Shown here: positions 14,401-24,200 of the stretch, in pieces | Position numbering within the stretch: position 1 is the first letter of the stretch | Layout: each line of letters begins with the position of its first letter | IMG/VR virus record: IMGVR_UViG_3300025767_000057 | Coordinates: 1 to 37,661 of that record | Length of the DNA: 37,661 nt | From: a virus | Strand: one strand, 5' to 3' | Made by a program: the position numbers and the translations under genes | Notes under the pieces: generated by a model | Seen by the model: only the letters and a program-made list of their open reading frames with translations | What the model was told of the DNA's origin: nothing | The model's database searches: none

Positions 14401-15389
14401 TGGCAACTTTTGAAACTGCTACAATACAAAAAGTAAATTTAAAAGATGATGATGTAAATAAAGTATATTCACTTGAAGTGGTATCAAAAAAATCATCAAA
14501 TACATTTGTAGAAGTATTTCCATTAGATACTAATATTAAAAGAGTACCATTAGTAGGTGAACAAGTTGTTATATTACCATCTCAATCACCTGAAGGCTCT
14601 GCTAACAAACTTGCTAATAAAAGATATTATATAGGACCTACATCTACTCAACAAAACATACATAATAACGCATTACCAAAAGCATCTATAGCTAGTTCAA
14701 ACAATGTAGGTGGTGATTACGGTGATACATCCGCAGGAAACCCAAACACATCAGGTGGAGATTCTGATGTTGATTTAGGAGCTGGGTTTGTAGAAAGAAC
14801 AGATGTGGGTTCATTACAACCATTCTTAGGGGATGTTTTAATCGAAGGTAGGTTTGGACATTCATTACGATTTGGATACTCCCCAACCGATTCAGATACA
14901 ACTCAAACACCATCTTGGGAATCTTCAACTGTAGAAGACCCGATAACCATACTATCCAATGGTAGAGGTGAAGGTGGTGAATATAATAAATTTATTATTG
15001 AAAGTGTAGATGATGACCTTTCATCTATATGGTTAACCTCATCACAAAAAGTTGGATTAACTACATCTCAAAAAAATATTGGAACGGGTGTAGATTCTCA
15101 AAAAAACTTTGATAAACCATCTGCAATCTTAAACTCAGATAGAATTATTTTAAATTCAAAATCTGATTACATTATACTTAGTGGTGCTAAATCTGTAAAT
15201 ATCGCAACACCGGCATGGGCAATGGATATGGATAAGATGTTTACAATCTTAGAAGGGTTGATTCAACAATTAGCAGATTTAACAGCAGGAACTGCAACAT
15301 TTGCAACAGGTGTTGGACCAACAGGCCCCGCAACAAATGTATCCCAAGTTCAACAATTACTAACCGAATTAAAACAAATGGCTCAATAA
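14400..15389 (+). CDS. 5: gp5-like baseplate hub / central spike protein without lysozyme domain
   Basis: 329 residues against 575 in T4 gp5. Residues 1-80 resemble an OB-fold with V-P-L-V-G-E-Q-V and a closing Y-Y-I-G-P. A Gly/Ser/Asn-rich linker (about 95-125) follows, then a segment with G-D-V-L-I-E-G-R-F-G that I know from spike proteins of other T4-like phages. A repeated I-I-L-N-S pattern (about 250-275) suggests a beta-helical needle. The T4 lysozyme domain is absent, so cell-wall cutting must be done by another protein. It begins the baseplate block. Confidence 0.75.
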   Translation: MATFETATIQKVNLKDDDVNKVYSLEVVSKKSSNTFVEVFPLDTNIKRVPLVGEQVVILPSQSPEGSANKLANKRYYIGPTSTQQNIHNNALPKASIASSNNVGGDYGDTSAGNPNTSGGDSDVDLGAGFVERTDVGSLQPFLGDVLIEGRFGHSLRFGYSPTDSDTTQTPSWESSTVEDPITILSNGRGEGGEYNKFIIESVDDDLSSIWLTSSQKVGLTTSQKNIGTGVDSQKNFDKPSAILNSDRIILNSKSDYIILSGAKSVNIATPAWAMDMDKMFTILEGLIQQLADLTAGTATFATGVGPTGPATNVSQVQQLLTELKQMAQ

Positions 15390-15390
15390 T

Positions 15391-15960
15391 ATGGCGGTAC
15401 TTTGGCCAGGATTTCAAGCAACAGTAGCTCCTTACTTAGATGCTCCAATAGAAAAAACAGAATCGGATACTGCTAAAGTTATTGCGGATGCGTATGGAGT
15501 TGCAGTAGCTACTGCTATGATATCTTTAATTCCAGGTTCAACCATTATATCAGCTCCACCAACGACTGGGATTGAAAACGCAATATTAGATACATTTAAT
15601 CAAATAAAAGATTCAGAAGGCCCACCAACACCAACAATGTTTTTAGGATGGGCAACTGAAACAGTTTCTTATTGGGCGGCAGTTCAATGGAATCCCTTAC
15701 CACCACCACCTGGCTATGTATCACCAACAACAGGTGTTACTGTATTATCAGGTGGAACTCCATCTCCATTAGATGTGGGATTATGGACAGCATTTAACAA
15801 TCCACCAGCACCAACCCCAATGGGTAGTATTATATGTGGTAAACTAATAGCAGCATTTACAACACATCTATTAACTGTAAGTGGGTTATATAATGGGTTA
15901 ATTCCTGCAGCACCATCACCAGTACCAGGCCCACCATTTCCTTGGGTTGGGGTAGTGTAA
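15391..15960 (+). CDS. Proline-rich structural protein, unknown function
   Basis: Not recognised. 189 residues with many Pro, Ala and Gly and hardly any charge in the second half, including P-L-P-P-P-P-G near 110. It lacks a signal peptide. It starts one base after the spike gene, so it is probably a small hub or spike-associated virion protein. It is followed by a late-motif gap. Confidence 0.5.
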   Translation: MAVLWPGFQATVAPYLDAPIEKTESDTAKVIADAYGVAVATAMISLIPGSTIISAPPTTGIENAILDTFNQIKDSEGPPTPTMFLGWATETVSYWAAVQWNPLPPPPGYVSPTTGVTVLSGGTPSPLDVGLWTAFNNPPAPTPMGSIICGKLIAAFTTHLLTVSGLYNGLIPAAPSPVPGPPFPWVGVV

Positions 15961-15971
15961 AACTAAACATT

Positions 15972-15988
15972 TTAATATTTATATAAAA
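15972..15988 (+). promoter_or_regulatory. Candidate late promoter
   Basis: TTAATATTTATATAAAA, identical over 17 bases to 27236-27252 and over the first 13 to 29191-29203. It lies 10 bases before the ATG at 15999, so the leader would be very short. Confidence 0.5.
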
Positions 15989-15998
15989 ACATAATATT

Positions 15999-16508
15999 AT
16001 GAAGGCAAAACAATTAGCAGATTTATTAGAAGTAATAGTAAGAAAAGTTGTTAGGGAAGAACTTAGACCAATCTTAAAAGAGATTAAACAAAGTTCTAAA
16101 CCTATAATTAAAGAAAATAAAGTTAAAGAAATAACCAAACCATTTGACCCGCTAGATGTTTCTGATGTATTGGAAACTGAAAGATTAAAAAAACAAAACC
16201 CAACAATGGAGTTTTCAAAAAACCCAATGTTAAACGAAATGCTAAACGAAACTGCTGAATCTGGTGAATGGAAAAACTTAGATGGTAGAACATTTACAGC
16301 AGGCCAAGCACAAGGTTTCAACAGACAAGTAATGGCTGAAAAATTGGGATATAGTAATGGTGCACCAACTGCTCAAAGTATGATGCCAACTGTAGACCCA
16401 GATGGTAAACCTTTAAATGTAAACATTGAAGGAACTGCAGTTGGGGATGCTCTAACAAAAGATTATTCTAAGTTGATGAAAACTATCAACGCTAAAAAAG
16501 GTAAATGA
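15999..16508 (+). CDS. Probable virion protein, unknown function
   Basis: Not recognised. 169 residues. An N-terminal basic helix (residues 1-30, V-R-K-V-V-R-E-E-L) is followed by a Lys/Glu-rich stretch and a more polar second half with no membrane span. It lies between a late-promoter candidate and gp25, three bases upstream of the latter, so it is likely expressed late with the baseplate genes. Confidence 0.5.
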   Translation: MKAKQLADLLEVIVRKVVREELRPILKEIKQSSKPIIKENKVKEITKPFDPLDVSDVLETERLKKQNPTMEFSKNPMLNEMLNETAESGEWKNLDGRTFTAGQAQGFNRQVMAEKLGYSNGAPTAQSMMPTVDPDGKPLNVNIEGTAVGDALTKDYSKLMKTINAKKGK

Positions 16509-16511
16509 TAA

Positions 16512-16949
16512 ATGGCTGAAAGAAAAGAATACTTTTATAATCCAATTGATTTAGAAAAGGATATTGCAGTTGGAATTACTTTGCCTTTTGGTAAGAATAA
16601 AGGATTGTTTTCTTTAAGTTATACAACTGAAGAACAAGCAATATCTAATTTAAAAAATCTTTTATTAACCAGAAAGGGTGAAAGATTATTTCAACCTGAA
16701 TTTGGTTCATCTGTATATTCTCTTCTATTTGAACAAATGAATGAAAGTTTATCAACTCAAATGGATGAACAACTGAGAGAAGATATTGGATTTTGGCTAC
16801 CATATATAGTAATTGATGATTTGATAATTCAACCTAATTATGATAGAAATTATGTTGGTATTGAATTAAAATTTAGAGTTACTGAACAAGGTTCAAATCA
16901 ACAAATAATTATGTTTGTAGATTCAGCAGGTTCTGCTACAATACAATAA
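16512..16949 (+). CDS. 25: gp25-like baseplate wedge subunit
   Basis: 145 residues, matching T4 gp25 (132) and GPW family length. Contains the core segment L-L-L-T-R-K-G-E-R-L-F-Q-P-E-F-G at about 49-64, with the E-R and P-E-F-G positions conserved in gp25/GPW. In T4-like baseplates gp25 joins gp6 and gp53 in the inner wedge, forms the sheath-initiating site and triggers contraction. It is followed nine bases later by gp6, as in T4-type gene order. Confidence 0.9.
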   Translation: MAERKEYFYNPIDLEKDIAVGITLPFGKNKGLFSLSYTTEEQAISNLKNLLLTRKGERLFQPEFGSSVYSLLFEQMNESLSTQMDEQLREDIGFWLPYIVIDDLIIQPNYDRNYVGIELKFRVTEQGSNQQIIMFVDSAGSATIQ

Positions 16950-16958
16950 GGAAATTAA

Positions 16959-18899
16959 ATGGCAAAGGCAAACAGAACAGATTTAGTACAAAAAGATGTA
17001 TCTTTAGTTGGAAAAGATTTTGGTGAATTAAGAAAAAACTTAATTGATTTCGCTAAAAACTATTTTCCAAATACATACAATGATTTTAACGAATCATCAC
17101 CTGGTATGATGTTTATTGAGATGGCATCTTATGTTGGGGATGTTCTTTCATTTTATACTGATACTCAATTAAGAGAATCCTTATTAACTAATGCAGAAGA
17201 AAAGGTAAACTTATTTAACCTTGCGGCAGCATATGGATACAAACCAAAGAATGTTGTTCCTGCATCTGTAACATTAGATGTGTTCCAATTAGTTCCTGCT
17301 AAGGGTAGTGGTGATGATGTAGTACCTGATTTTGATTACGCTCTTAAAATACAAAGAGGAATGCAAGTTGGTTCTGATGAATTTAGTAATGTACAATTCA
17401 ATACAACTACAGATGTTGACTTTGAATTCTCATCATCATTTAACCCAACAGAGGTTTCAGTTTATCAAATTGATGAAAACACAAATGAACCAATTTATTA
17501 CTTACTAAAGAAGCAAGTAAAAGCAACATCAGGTACAATTAAAACTAAAACATTTACATTTGGTTCACCAAAGATATATGATAAAGTAAGAATTCAAGAT
17601 GATAGTATTATTAAAATAAAATCTATTACAGATGAAGATGGTGATACTTGGACTGAAGTTCCATTCTTAGCACAAGATACTGTATTTGAACAAATTGAAA
17701 ACAATGAAGATAATGGTGATGCTTTATCACAATATAGTGGAGAAGCACCATACCTATTAGAATTAAATAGAGTTCCAAAAAGATTCATCACAAGATTTGA
17801 AAACGAAGGTAATTTAGTAATTCAATTTGGAGCAGGTATATCATCAAACGCTGATGAAGAAATTATACCAAATCCAGATAATGTGGGTTCGGCATTATAT
17901 ACTGATAACGCATCATTAGACCAAGGTTTAGACCCATCAAACTTCTTATATACAAAAACATATGGAGTTGCTCCATCAAATACAACTCTAACAGTTGAAT
18001 ATACAGTTGGTAATGGTATTCAAGATAATGTACCTGCTAAAGATTTAATTAAAATTATTGGTAGAACATTTGAAAATGATAATACATTAAACTTAAATCA
18101 AAATACACTAAGGTTCGTTCAGAATTCATTAGCAGTAACAAATCCAAACCCAGCGGTTGGTGGTAGAAGTAAAGAATCAGATGATGAAATTCGTAATAAC
18201 GCAATGGGTTACTTTGCAGCTCAAAACAGAACTGTAAGTAGAGAAGATTACATTATGAGATGTTATGCGTTACCACCACAATTTGGTTCGGTAGCAAAAG
18301 CATACATAGTTCAAGATTATCAAATTGAAACAAAAAATAAAAATAACGAAACTATTTCATCTGAAATACCAAATCCTTTGGCGTTGAATCTATACACATT
18401 GGGGTATGATAATCAGAAGAAATTAACTCAACTGAATCCTGCAACAAAAAACAATCTTAGAAATTACATTTCATATTATAGATTATTAACAGACGCTGTA
18501 AACATTAAAGATGCGTTTATAGTGAACATAGCTATCAATTTTGATATTGTTGTTTTACCAGATTATAATTCAAACGAAGTTCTTTTGAGATGTTTAGATA
18601 CATTAAAAGATTACTTTAACATTGATAATTGGAGAATTAACGAACCAATTAATCTATCACAGATATATGTTTTATTAGATGGTGTTAAAGGTGTTCAAAC
18701 AGTACCAAGACCTGATGCTGAGGGTGTGGGTGGTTTACAAATTTACAATAAATTTAATGGTAATTATTCACCAAATAAATACGATACTAAACTTGCAACT
18801 AAACGTGGTGTAATTTATCCACCTAAAGACCCATCTATATTTGAAGTAAAATATCCAAATATTGATATTAAAGGTAAAGTAGTTACTCAATCATTCTAA
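16959..18899 (+). CDS. 6: gp6-like baseplate wedge protein
   Basis: 646 residues, like T4 gp6 (660). The N-terminal pattern N-D-F-N-E-S-S-P-G-M, then E-M-A-S-Y-V-G-D-V-L-S-F-Y-T-D and E-S-L-L-T-N-A, is characteristic of gp6 in T4-like phages, related to the Baseplate_J fold. Residues about 385-460 carry the G-G-R-S-K-E-S-D-D-E-I-R-N-N-A segment typical of the same family. Two copies of gp6 per wedge build the inner ring of the baseplate. AAGGA precedes the ATG. Confidence 0.9.
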   Translation: MAKANRTDLVQKDVSLVGKDFGELRKNLIDFAKNYFPNTYNDFNESSPGMMFIEMASYVGDVLSFYTDTQLRESLLTNAEEKVNLFNLAAAYGYKPKNVVPASVTLDVFQLVPAKGSGDDVVPDFDYALKIQRGMQVGSDEFSNVQFNTTTDVDFEFSSSFNPTEVSVYQIDENTNEPIYYLLKKQVKATSGTIKTKTFTFGSPKIYDKVRIQDDSIIKIKSITDEDGDTWTEVPFLAQDTVFEQIENNEDNGDALSQYSGEAPYLLELNRVPKRFITRFENEGNLVIQFGAGISSNADEEIIPNPDNVGSALYTDNASLDQGLDPSNFLYTKTYGVAPSNTTLTVEYTVGNGIQDNVPAKDLIKIIGRTFENDNTLNLNQNTLRFVQNSLAVTNPNPAVGGRSKESDDEIRNNAMGYFAAQNRTVSREDYIMRCYALPPQFGSVAKAYIVQDYQIETKNKNNETISSEIPNPLALNLYTLGYDNQKKLTQLNPATKNNLRNYISYYRLLTDAVNIKDAFIVNIAINFDIVVLPDYNSNEVLLRCLDTLKDYFNIDNWRINEPINLSQIYVLLDGVKGVQTVPRPDAEGVGGLQIYNKFNGNYSPNKYDTKLATKRGVIYPPKDPSIFEVKYPNIDIKGKVVTQSF

Positions 18900-18912
18900 T
18901 TGGAGATATAAG

Positions 18913-20010
18913 ATGATATATAGAATATACGGACAAAAAGATTCTACAATATATGAACAAGATACACGAAGAGCACAAAATACAGGTGCTGATGAAATCT
19001 TAGAAGTAACCAAATTTTATGATGAAGATACAAGTGAAGTTCTTATTGGTAACAGTAGAATCTTAACTCAGTTTGATATAACATCTATTTCTGAATCAAT
19101 TTCAAATGGTGATATATCTTCAAATTGTAAATTTTACTTAAATCTAACATCTACAGAACAAAACGAAGTTCAATCTGAATATCAATTAGATGTGTATCCT
19201 GTATCTCAAAGTTGGAGTGAAGGTATTGGGCAGTATTATTACTCACCAGTTGTAACAGATGGTGTTAGTTGGCAATACAGAAATGATTCATTATGGACAA
19301 CAGGCTCATTCCAAAGTGGAACAACAGGTTCTTACATATTCAATGCAGGTGGTGGTACATGGCACACATCATCAGTAAACAATACATCATACTCACAAAC
19401 ATTCAACAAATACACAAATGATTTAAAAGTTGAAGTTACCCAATATGTAAAAGATTGGATAAGTGGTAGTAGAGATAATAATGGGCTTATTATCAAAAGA
19501 CCTCAATCGCAAGAAAGTGGTTCTGTTAGATATGGTTCATCTAAATTCTTTTCAAATGAAACTCATACAATATATGTTCCAACTTTAGAAGTAAGATGGG
19601 ATGATTCATCCTATCAAACAGGCTCATTATTAGAGTTAACAGATGATAATATTATAATTTACGATAAAAATTTATTAGCAGAATATAAAGAATTATCAAA
19701 AACAAGAATCAGAATAGTGGGTAGAGCTAGGTATCCACAAAGAACTTATGCAACTTCTTCTGCATATAATGAGATTAAATATCTTCCGCAAAATACTTAT
19801 TATCAAGTAAGAGATGTTGAAACCAACTTAGTTATAGTTCCATTTGATACAACATACACAAAAGTAAGTTGTGATTCTACAGGAAACTATTTTGATTTTT
19901 GGTTCAATACACTTCAACCTGAAAGATTTTATCAATTTGAATTTAGAGTTGATAGAACTAATGGAAGAAGAGAATACTTTGATGGTTATGTATTTAAAGT
20001 GGTTAGATAA
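18913..20010 (+). CDS. Baseplate/tail protein with a DNRLRE-like domain
   Basis: 365 residues. Residues about 5-235 follow the DNRLRE/CBM96 pattern: a leading alternate-strand segment, L-T-Q-F-D-I-T for the family's R-F-D-L position, a W near 96 in S-Q-S-W-S-E-G, the V-T-Q-Y-V-K-D-W-I-S-G stretch near 175-185 followed by N-N-G-L-I-I-K, and a closing P-T-L-E-V-R-W. This domain is known mostly from secreted bacterial and archaeal surface proteins. The C-terminal 120 residues are beta-rich. It occupies the T4 gp7/gp8 region of the wedge cluster. It shares its stop base with the next ATG. Confidence 0.65.
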   Translation: MIYRIYGQKDSTIYEQDTRRAQNTGADEILEVTKFYDEDTSEVLIGNSRILTQFDITSISESISNGDISSNCKFYLNLTSTEQNEVQSEYQLDVYPVSQSWSEGIGQYYYSPVVTDGVSWQYRNDSLWTTGSFQSGTTGSYIFNAGGGTWHTSSVNNTSYSQTFNKYTNDLKVEVTQYVKDWISGSRDNNGLIIKRPQSQESGSVRYGSSKFFSNETHTIYVPTLEVRWDDSSYQTGSLLELTDDNIIIYDKNLLAEYKELSKTRIRIVGRARYPQRTYATSSAYNEIKYLPQNTYYQVRDVETNLVIVPFDTTYTKVSCDSTGNYFDFWFNTLQPERFYQFEFRVDRTNGRREYFDGYVFKVVR

Positions 20011-21260
20011 TGGCAGAGAATCCTACAAACATAAAAGATAAAAACGAAAGAAGAGATGTAAGAAGAAATACATCTAATCAAATTGTGTCTTATACTCTAC
20101 CAACTAATTCAGTACAGCAATATGGTTTGGTTAAATTACCTGCAATAAAGGAAGAGTTAAACAAAGAACAATTCGAACGAGTTATAAAAACAAATGTTAC
20201 AGAATTTCAATTTAATATACCAGATACTAATTTAGAATTAATTTCACTTAACGATATATTCTTCCCACAAAAAGTGATTACAGATACACCATCTTTATTA
20301 GAACCATTAAGAGAAAAATACAATTCAAGATATACTCCTGATTTTAACTCTAACAATGGGTTGTATGAAATACCAACTGGGTATAGTAATGATTATTACC
20401 CAACAAAATTACCATTTGATAAGGTGATTACAGGACAATCACAAGATGTTGAAGCTGGTACATTCTTAATAACACAACAATTAAAAGATGCAGGATATGA
20501 TTTACTATTAACATATAGAGTTACAGCTGAATATAGAGGAACGGGTGCTTCAGGTAGTAATTTTATAACAATGTTTGATTTTGATAACTCTGATGGAATT
20601 CAATCACCCAAACTACCATCTAATTCAAAATATGTAGATATAGGATATACTTGGCAAAACATACCAACACCTGGTGGTAGTGGTTTAAATTTAAGATTTA
20701 ATCGTAAAGTTAATGAAGGAGTATATAGAGTTACTAATTCTGAAATGAGAGTATTTGATAGATGGCAAGTAAAGTGCTTAGTTGGTTCTTCAAATACACA
20801 ACTTATAGCCGATGAATCATATTTTGATATTGAGATTGTAAAACCTGATACTCAAACACCAGCTGAAATTGAGTTTAATGAGATACAAGCTACTCAACAA
20901 GAAGCCGCAAGACAACTTAGAATTAGAATTCAAAATCAAATATCAGCCGCCAAAACAAGATTGAATGGATTAAATAACCAATTTACCCAATTAACGACAG
21001 ACGTTAATAAGGCTCTGAATTCTTATAATTATTGGGCTGCAGAAACTGTTAGAAGACAAATCAAATACGATGGGACATCTAAAAGATGGTCAAGTGGAAA
21101 AAGGGCAGATAGAAGAACAGAACGAGATAGAGCTAGGAATGCAATGAATAGCGAGAAAGCCCGATTAGATGATTTAGTATCACAGAGAAATAATATTCAA
21201 TCACAAATAGATTCACAAAATAGTTTGATTGATGAACTTACTAAAAGAATTTCAGTATAA
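20010..21260 (+). CDS. Structural protein with C-terminal coiled coil, unknown function
   Basis: 416 residues. The first 290 are beta-rich with no clear family. Residues about 295-415 form a long Arg/Gln/Lys-rich helix with a break near 340-360, so probably a helical bundle that joins neighbours. The position between the DNRLRE protein and the 1,584-residue protein indicates a baseplate or fibre-network component. Confidence 0.6.
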   Translation: MAENPTNIKDKNERRDVRRNTSNQIVSYTLPTNSVQQYGLVKLPAIKEELNKEQFERVIKTNVTEFQFNIPDTNLELISLNDIFFPQKVITDTPSLLEPLREKYNSRYTPDFNSNNGLYEIPTGYSNDYYPTKLPFDKVITGQSQDVEAGTFLITQQLKDAGYDLLLTYRVTAEYRGTGASGSNFITMFDFDNSDGIQSPKLPSNSKYVDIGYTWQNIPTPGGSGLNLRFNRKVNEGVYRVTNSEMRVFDRWQVKCLVGSSNTQLIADESYFDIEIVKPDTQTPAEIEFNEIQATQQEAARQLRIRIQNQISAAKTRLNGLNNQFTQLTTDVNKALNSYNYWAAETVRRQIKYDGTSKRWSSGKRADRRTERDRARNAMNSEKARLDDLVSQRNNIQSQIDSQNSLIDELTKRISV

Positions 21261-21268
21261 AGGTAAGA

Positions 21269-24200
21269 ATGGCAATAGATAGATTTAATAATAAAAACAT
21301 ACTAACATCGGTAAAATCACCAACCGATGGGATACAGATATATTCTGATGATGATTTAGAAAAAATATCTGTAACGACTAGATTATTGTCTAAAAATGAA
21401 TTAGAACCAACTTCATTATTTTTAAAAGAAGATGATGATATATTTCCTGAAATTGAATTTCATATTTATTCTGGCGAAAACTTACTATTATCTAATAGAA
21501 AACCCATTCAATTTGAACTTAATACTGATACTGATGATGAAGATTATAATATATTATTAACTCCTGAAACAGATGTAAGGTTATCAAACATCTCAAGAGG
21601 AAACTATTCAATTGTATATAACTTTTTAGAAAAAGTAACAAATGAAGTTAAGATTGATAATGTATCTGCAGATTCAACCGAATTAGAATTATCGTTAATT
21701 GATTCAAATGATTCTTATGGTTTAACGGCTATTTTAGAAGATATTGATGATGAAGATACAATAGAAGATTTTGTTTTAAACTTTGGTGATAATAATATTG
21801 CTCAAATTGTTGGGTTTAATTTTTCACCAAACGAAAGAGTTGGTGATGTATTTGTAAACATACCATTTCCAACATCAACTTTTGATGGTAAAAATACTAC
21901 ATTTTATTCAGAAAACGGTTCTGATTTTTGGATTGAAGTTTATTCACAAAATACATTTCAACAAACAGTTCAACAAACAGTTAAGAAAAATATAAGACCT
22001 GTATCAGGATATACTGCAGTTGGAGCTCAAAATTTAGTATCAGCTGAAAGTGTAGCATCAACTGAATTTGTAGCATCAACTGAATTTGTAGTATCAGCTG
22101 AAAGTGTAGCACCAACTGAAAGTGTAGTATCAGCTGAAAGTGTAGCACCAACTGAAAGTGTATTCACCGAAAGCTCAGCTGAAGAAATAGTTGAAAATAT
22201 AGTAACATCTAAAGATATATCATATACTACAACAGGTAGAGTTGCTAAGTTTAATATAGATAATCCAAATGGTGGATTTGAATGGGTTCAAGAAAGAGAT
22301 GATACTGGAACATTAGTTTATTATACATATGGTTCACCAATACCAGGTAGAGATACAAATATAAAAAATGGTTTAGATTATTCAAATGAGTTAAGAGGTA
22401 AACCTACCTTTTCAACAGTTAAATATTACGATTCATCTTTCAAAAACCCAAATGGGTTAACTAAACTTTATGTAAAACTTTATAGACCACTTAGAGGTGA
22501 TTTACAAATTAAAAATCCTAAGATTGAAAGAGTTTACAGAGGAAGTTATATCGAAAAGTTATTGGTATTCCCAAGAAACGAACAACCAATCGTAGATAAC
22601 TTTTCAGAACCAAACTTTAAAATTGATTTGGGTAATTATGGTAAATCACAAGGAACTGATTTAAAAAGTTGGAATGATTTATTAGATGCAAATCTAACAA
22701 CATCACAACAAATCGTTGATAAATATATTAGCTCATCATTTGGTGATTCAAATATAAACTTAGATTATTCTGATTTTGCTAACTTTGTTCATTACTCATC
22801 AGCAGTAGAAAGAGTTAACAACTTTAGATACAAATTACAATTAGTAGAATCTTACAACAGTCGAATAACTACATTACAATCAGTTAGTGGTTCTGAGGCA
22901 ATCACAAACATATCACAATCTATAAATCGTAGAGATAGTGTTGTAAGTGGTATGGATGGTTGGGAAAAATGGATGTATTATGAATCTACAGGTTCGTTAT
23001 ATACTCACTACAGTTCATCTGCATTTACATTTGAACCTTGGCCTAAAACATCAGAATCACCATTAACATTAGTATCAACTACAACAAATGATGGTATTAA
23101 TTATTACAATGGGTTGATTGAATCTGCAAGTTACTTTGATTCAATTAATGATGCAAGATTAACAAAATCAATTCCTGCATCAATTGTAGAAGACCCACTT
23201 AATAAAGATTATCTTCTATTCATTGATATGGTTGGACATCACTTTGATATTACATGGGCATATATCAAAAAGTTAACTTCTATTAATGAAAGAGAAGAAC
23301 ACCCATATGATGGTATGCCAAACAATCTATTATATGATGTTGCAAAATCAATGGGATGGAAACTTACACATGGTAAAGACCGTTCAGATTTATGGAAATA
23401 TGCATTAGGAACTGATGCAACAGGTAGTAGATTACAAACTGGTTTATTAAAATCAAAACCAGATGAACAAATTACAAATGAGGTTTGGAGAAGAATTGTA
23501 AACAATATACCATACCTACTAAAAACAAAAGGTTCTGCGAGAGCAGTTAAAGCACTTATCGCAACTTATGGTATTCCACAAGCATTCTTATCAATTAGAG
23601 AATATGGTGGCCCAATGGTTGAAGATGTAAGGCCTATTTGGGAGCATGATAAATTTGTATATCACCTAAGATTTGATACTGATAATTACCTTACAGTTCC
23701 TTGGGATAAAATTACAGATATTGATTCTGTTACATATGAAGTGAATGATGCAAACCCAATTGATACAATTGAATTATTTGTTCAACAAAATTTAAGTAGA
23801 ACAACTGCTGTATTAAATAAAGGAACTGATTTTGGTGTTGTATTTGAACCAACAGGTTCTTCTACTAAAGGTAACATTCACTTATATTTGAGTGGTAGTG
23901 GTGGATATAAATCTGCATCTATAAATGATGTTCCACTTTTTGATTCTACAATGGGAACACTTTTAGTTCAAAGAGAAAGTTCAGTTGATGATATTACTCA
24001 AAACAATACTTATAAGATTCAATATCGTAGAAACAGAAAAGATAGAATTGTATTAAATAAATCAGCAAGTATATCAATCGATGGTTCAACTGAATCATCA
24101 TACAATGCTGCTTGGACTGGAAGTGGTACATTAACAGTAGGTAAAGATTTACCAACAGTTAGTGGATTAACACTTTGGAATAACGCGGAATATTTAAGTG

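Noticed and set aside
22037-22159. CRISPR-like repeat array
   Set aside because: The repeats are contiguous without spacers, keep the reading frame and encode a hexapeptide pattern, so they are coding tandem repeats.
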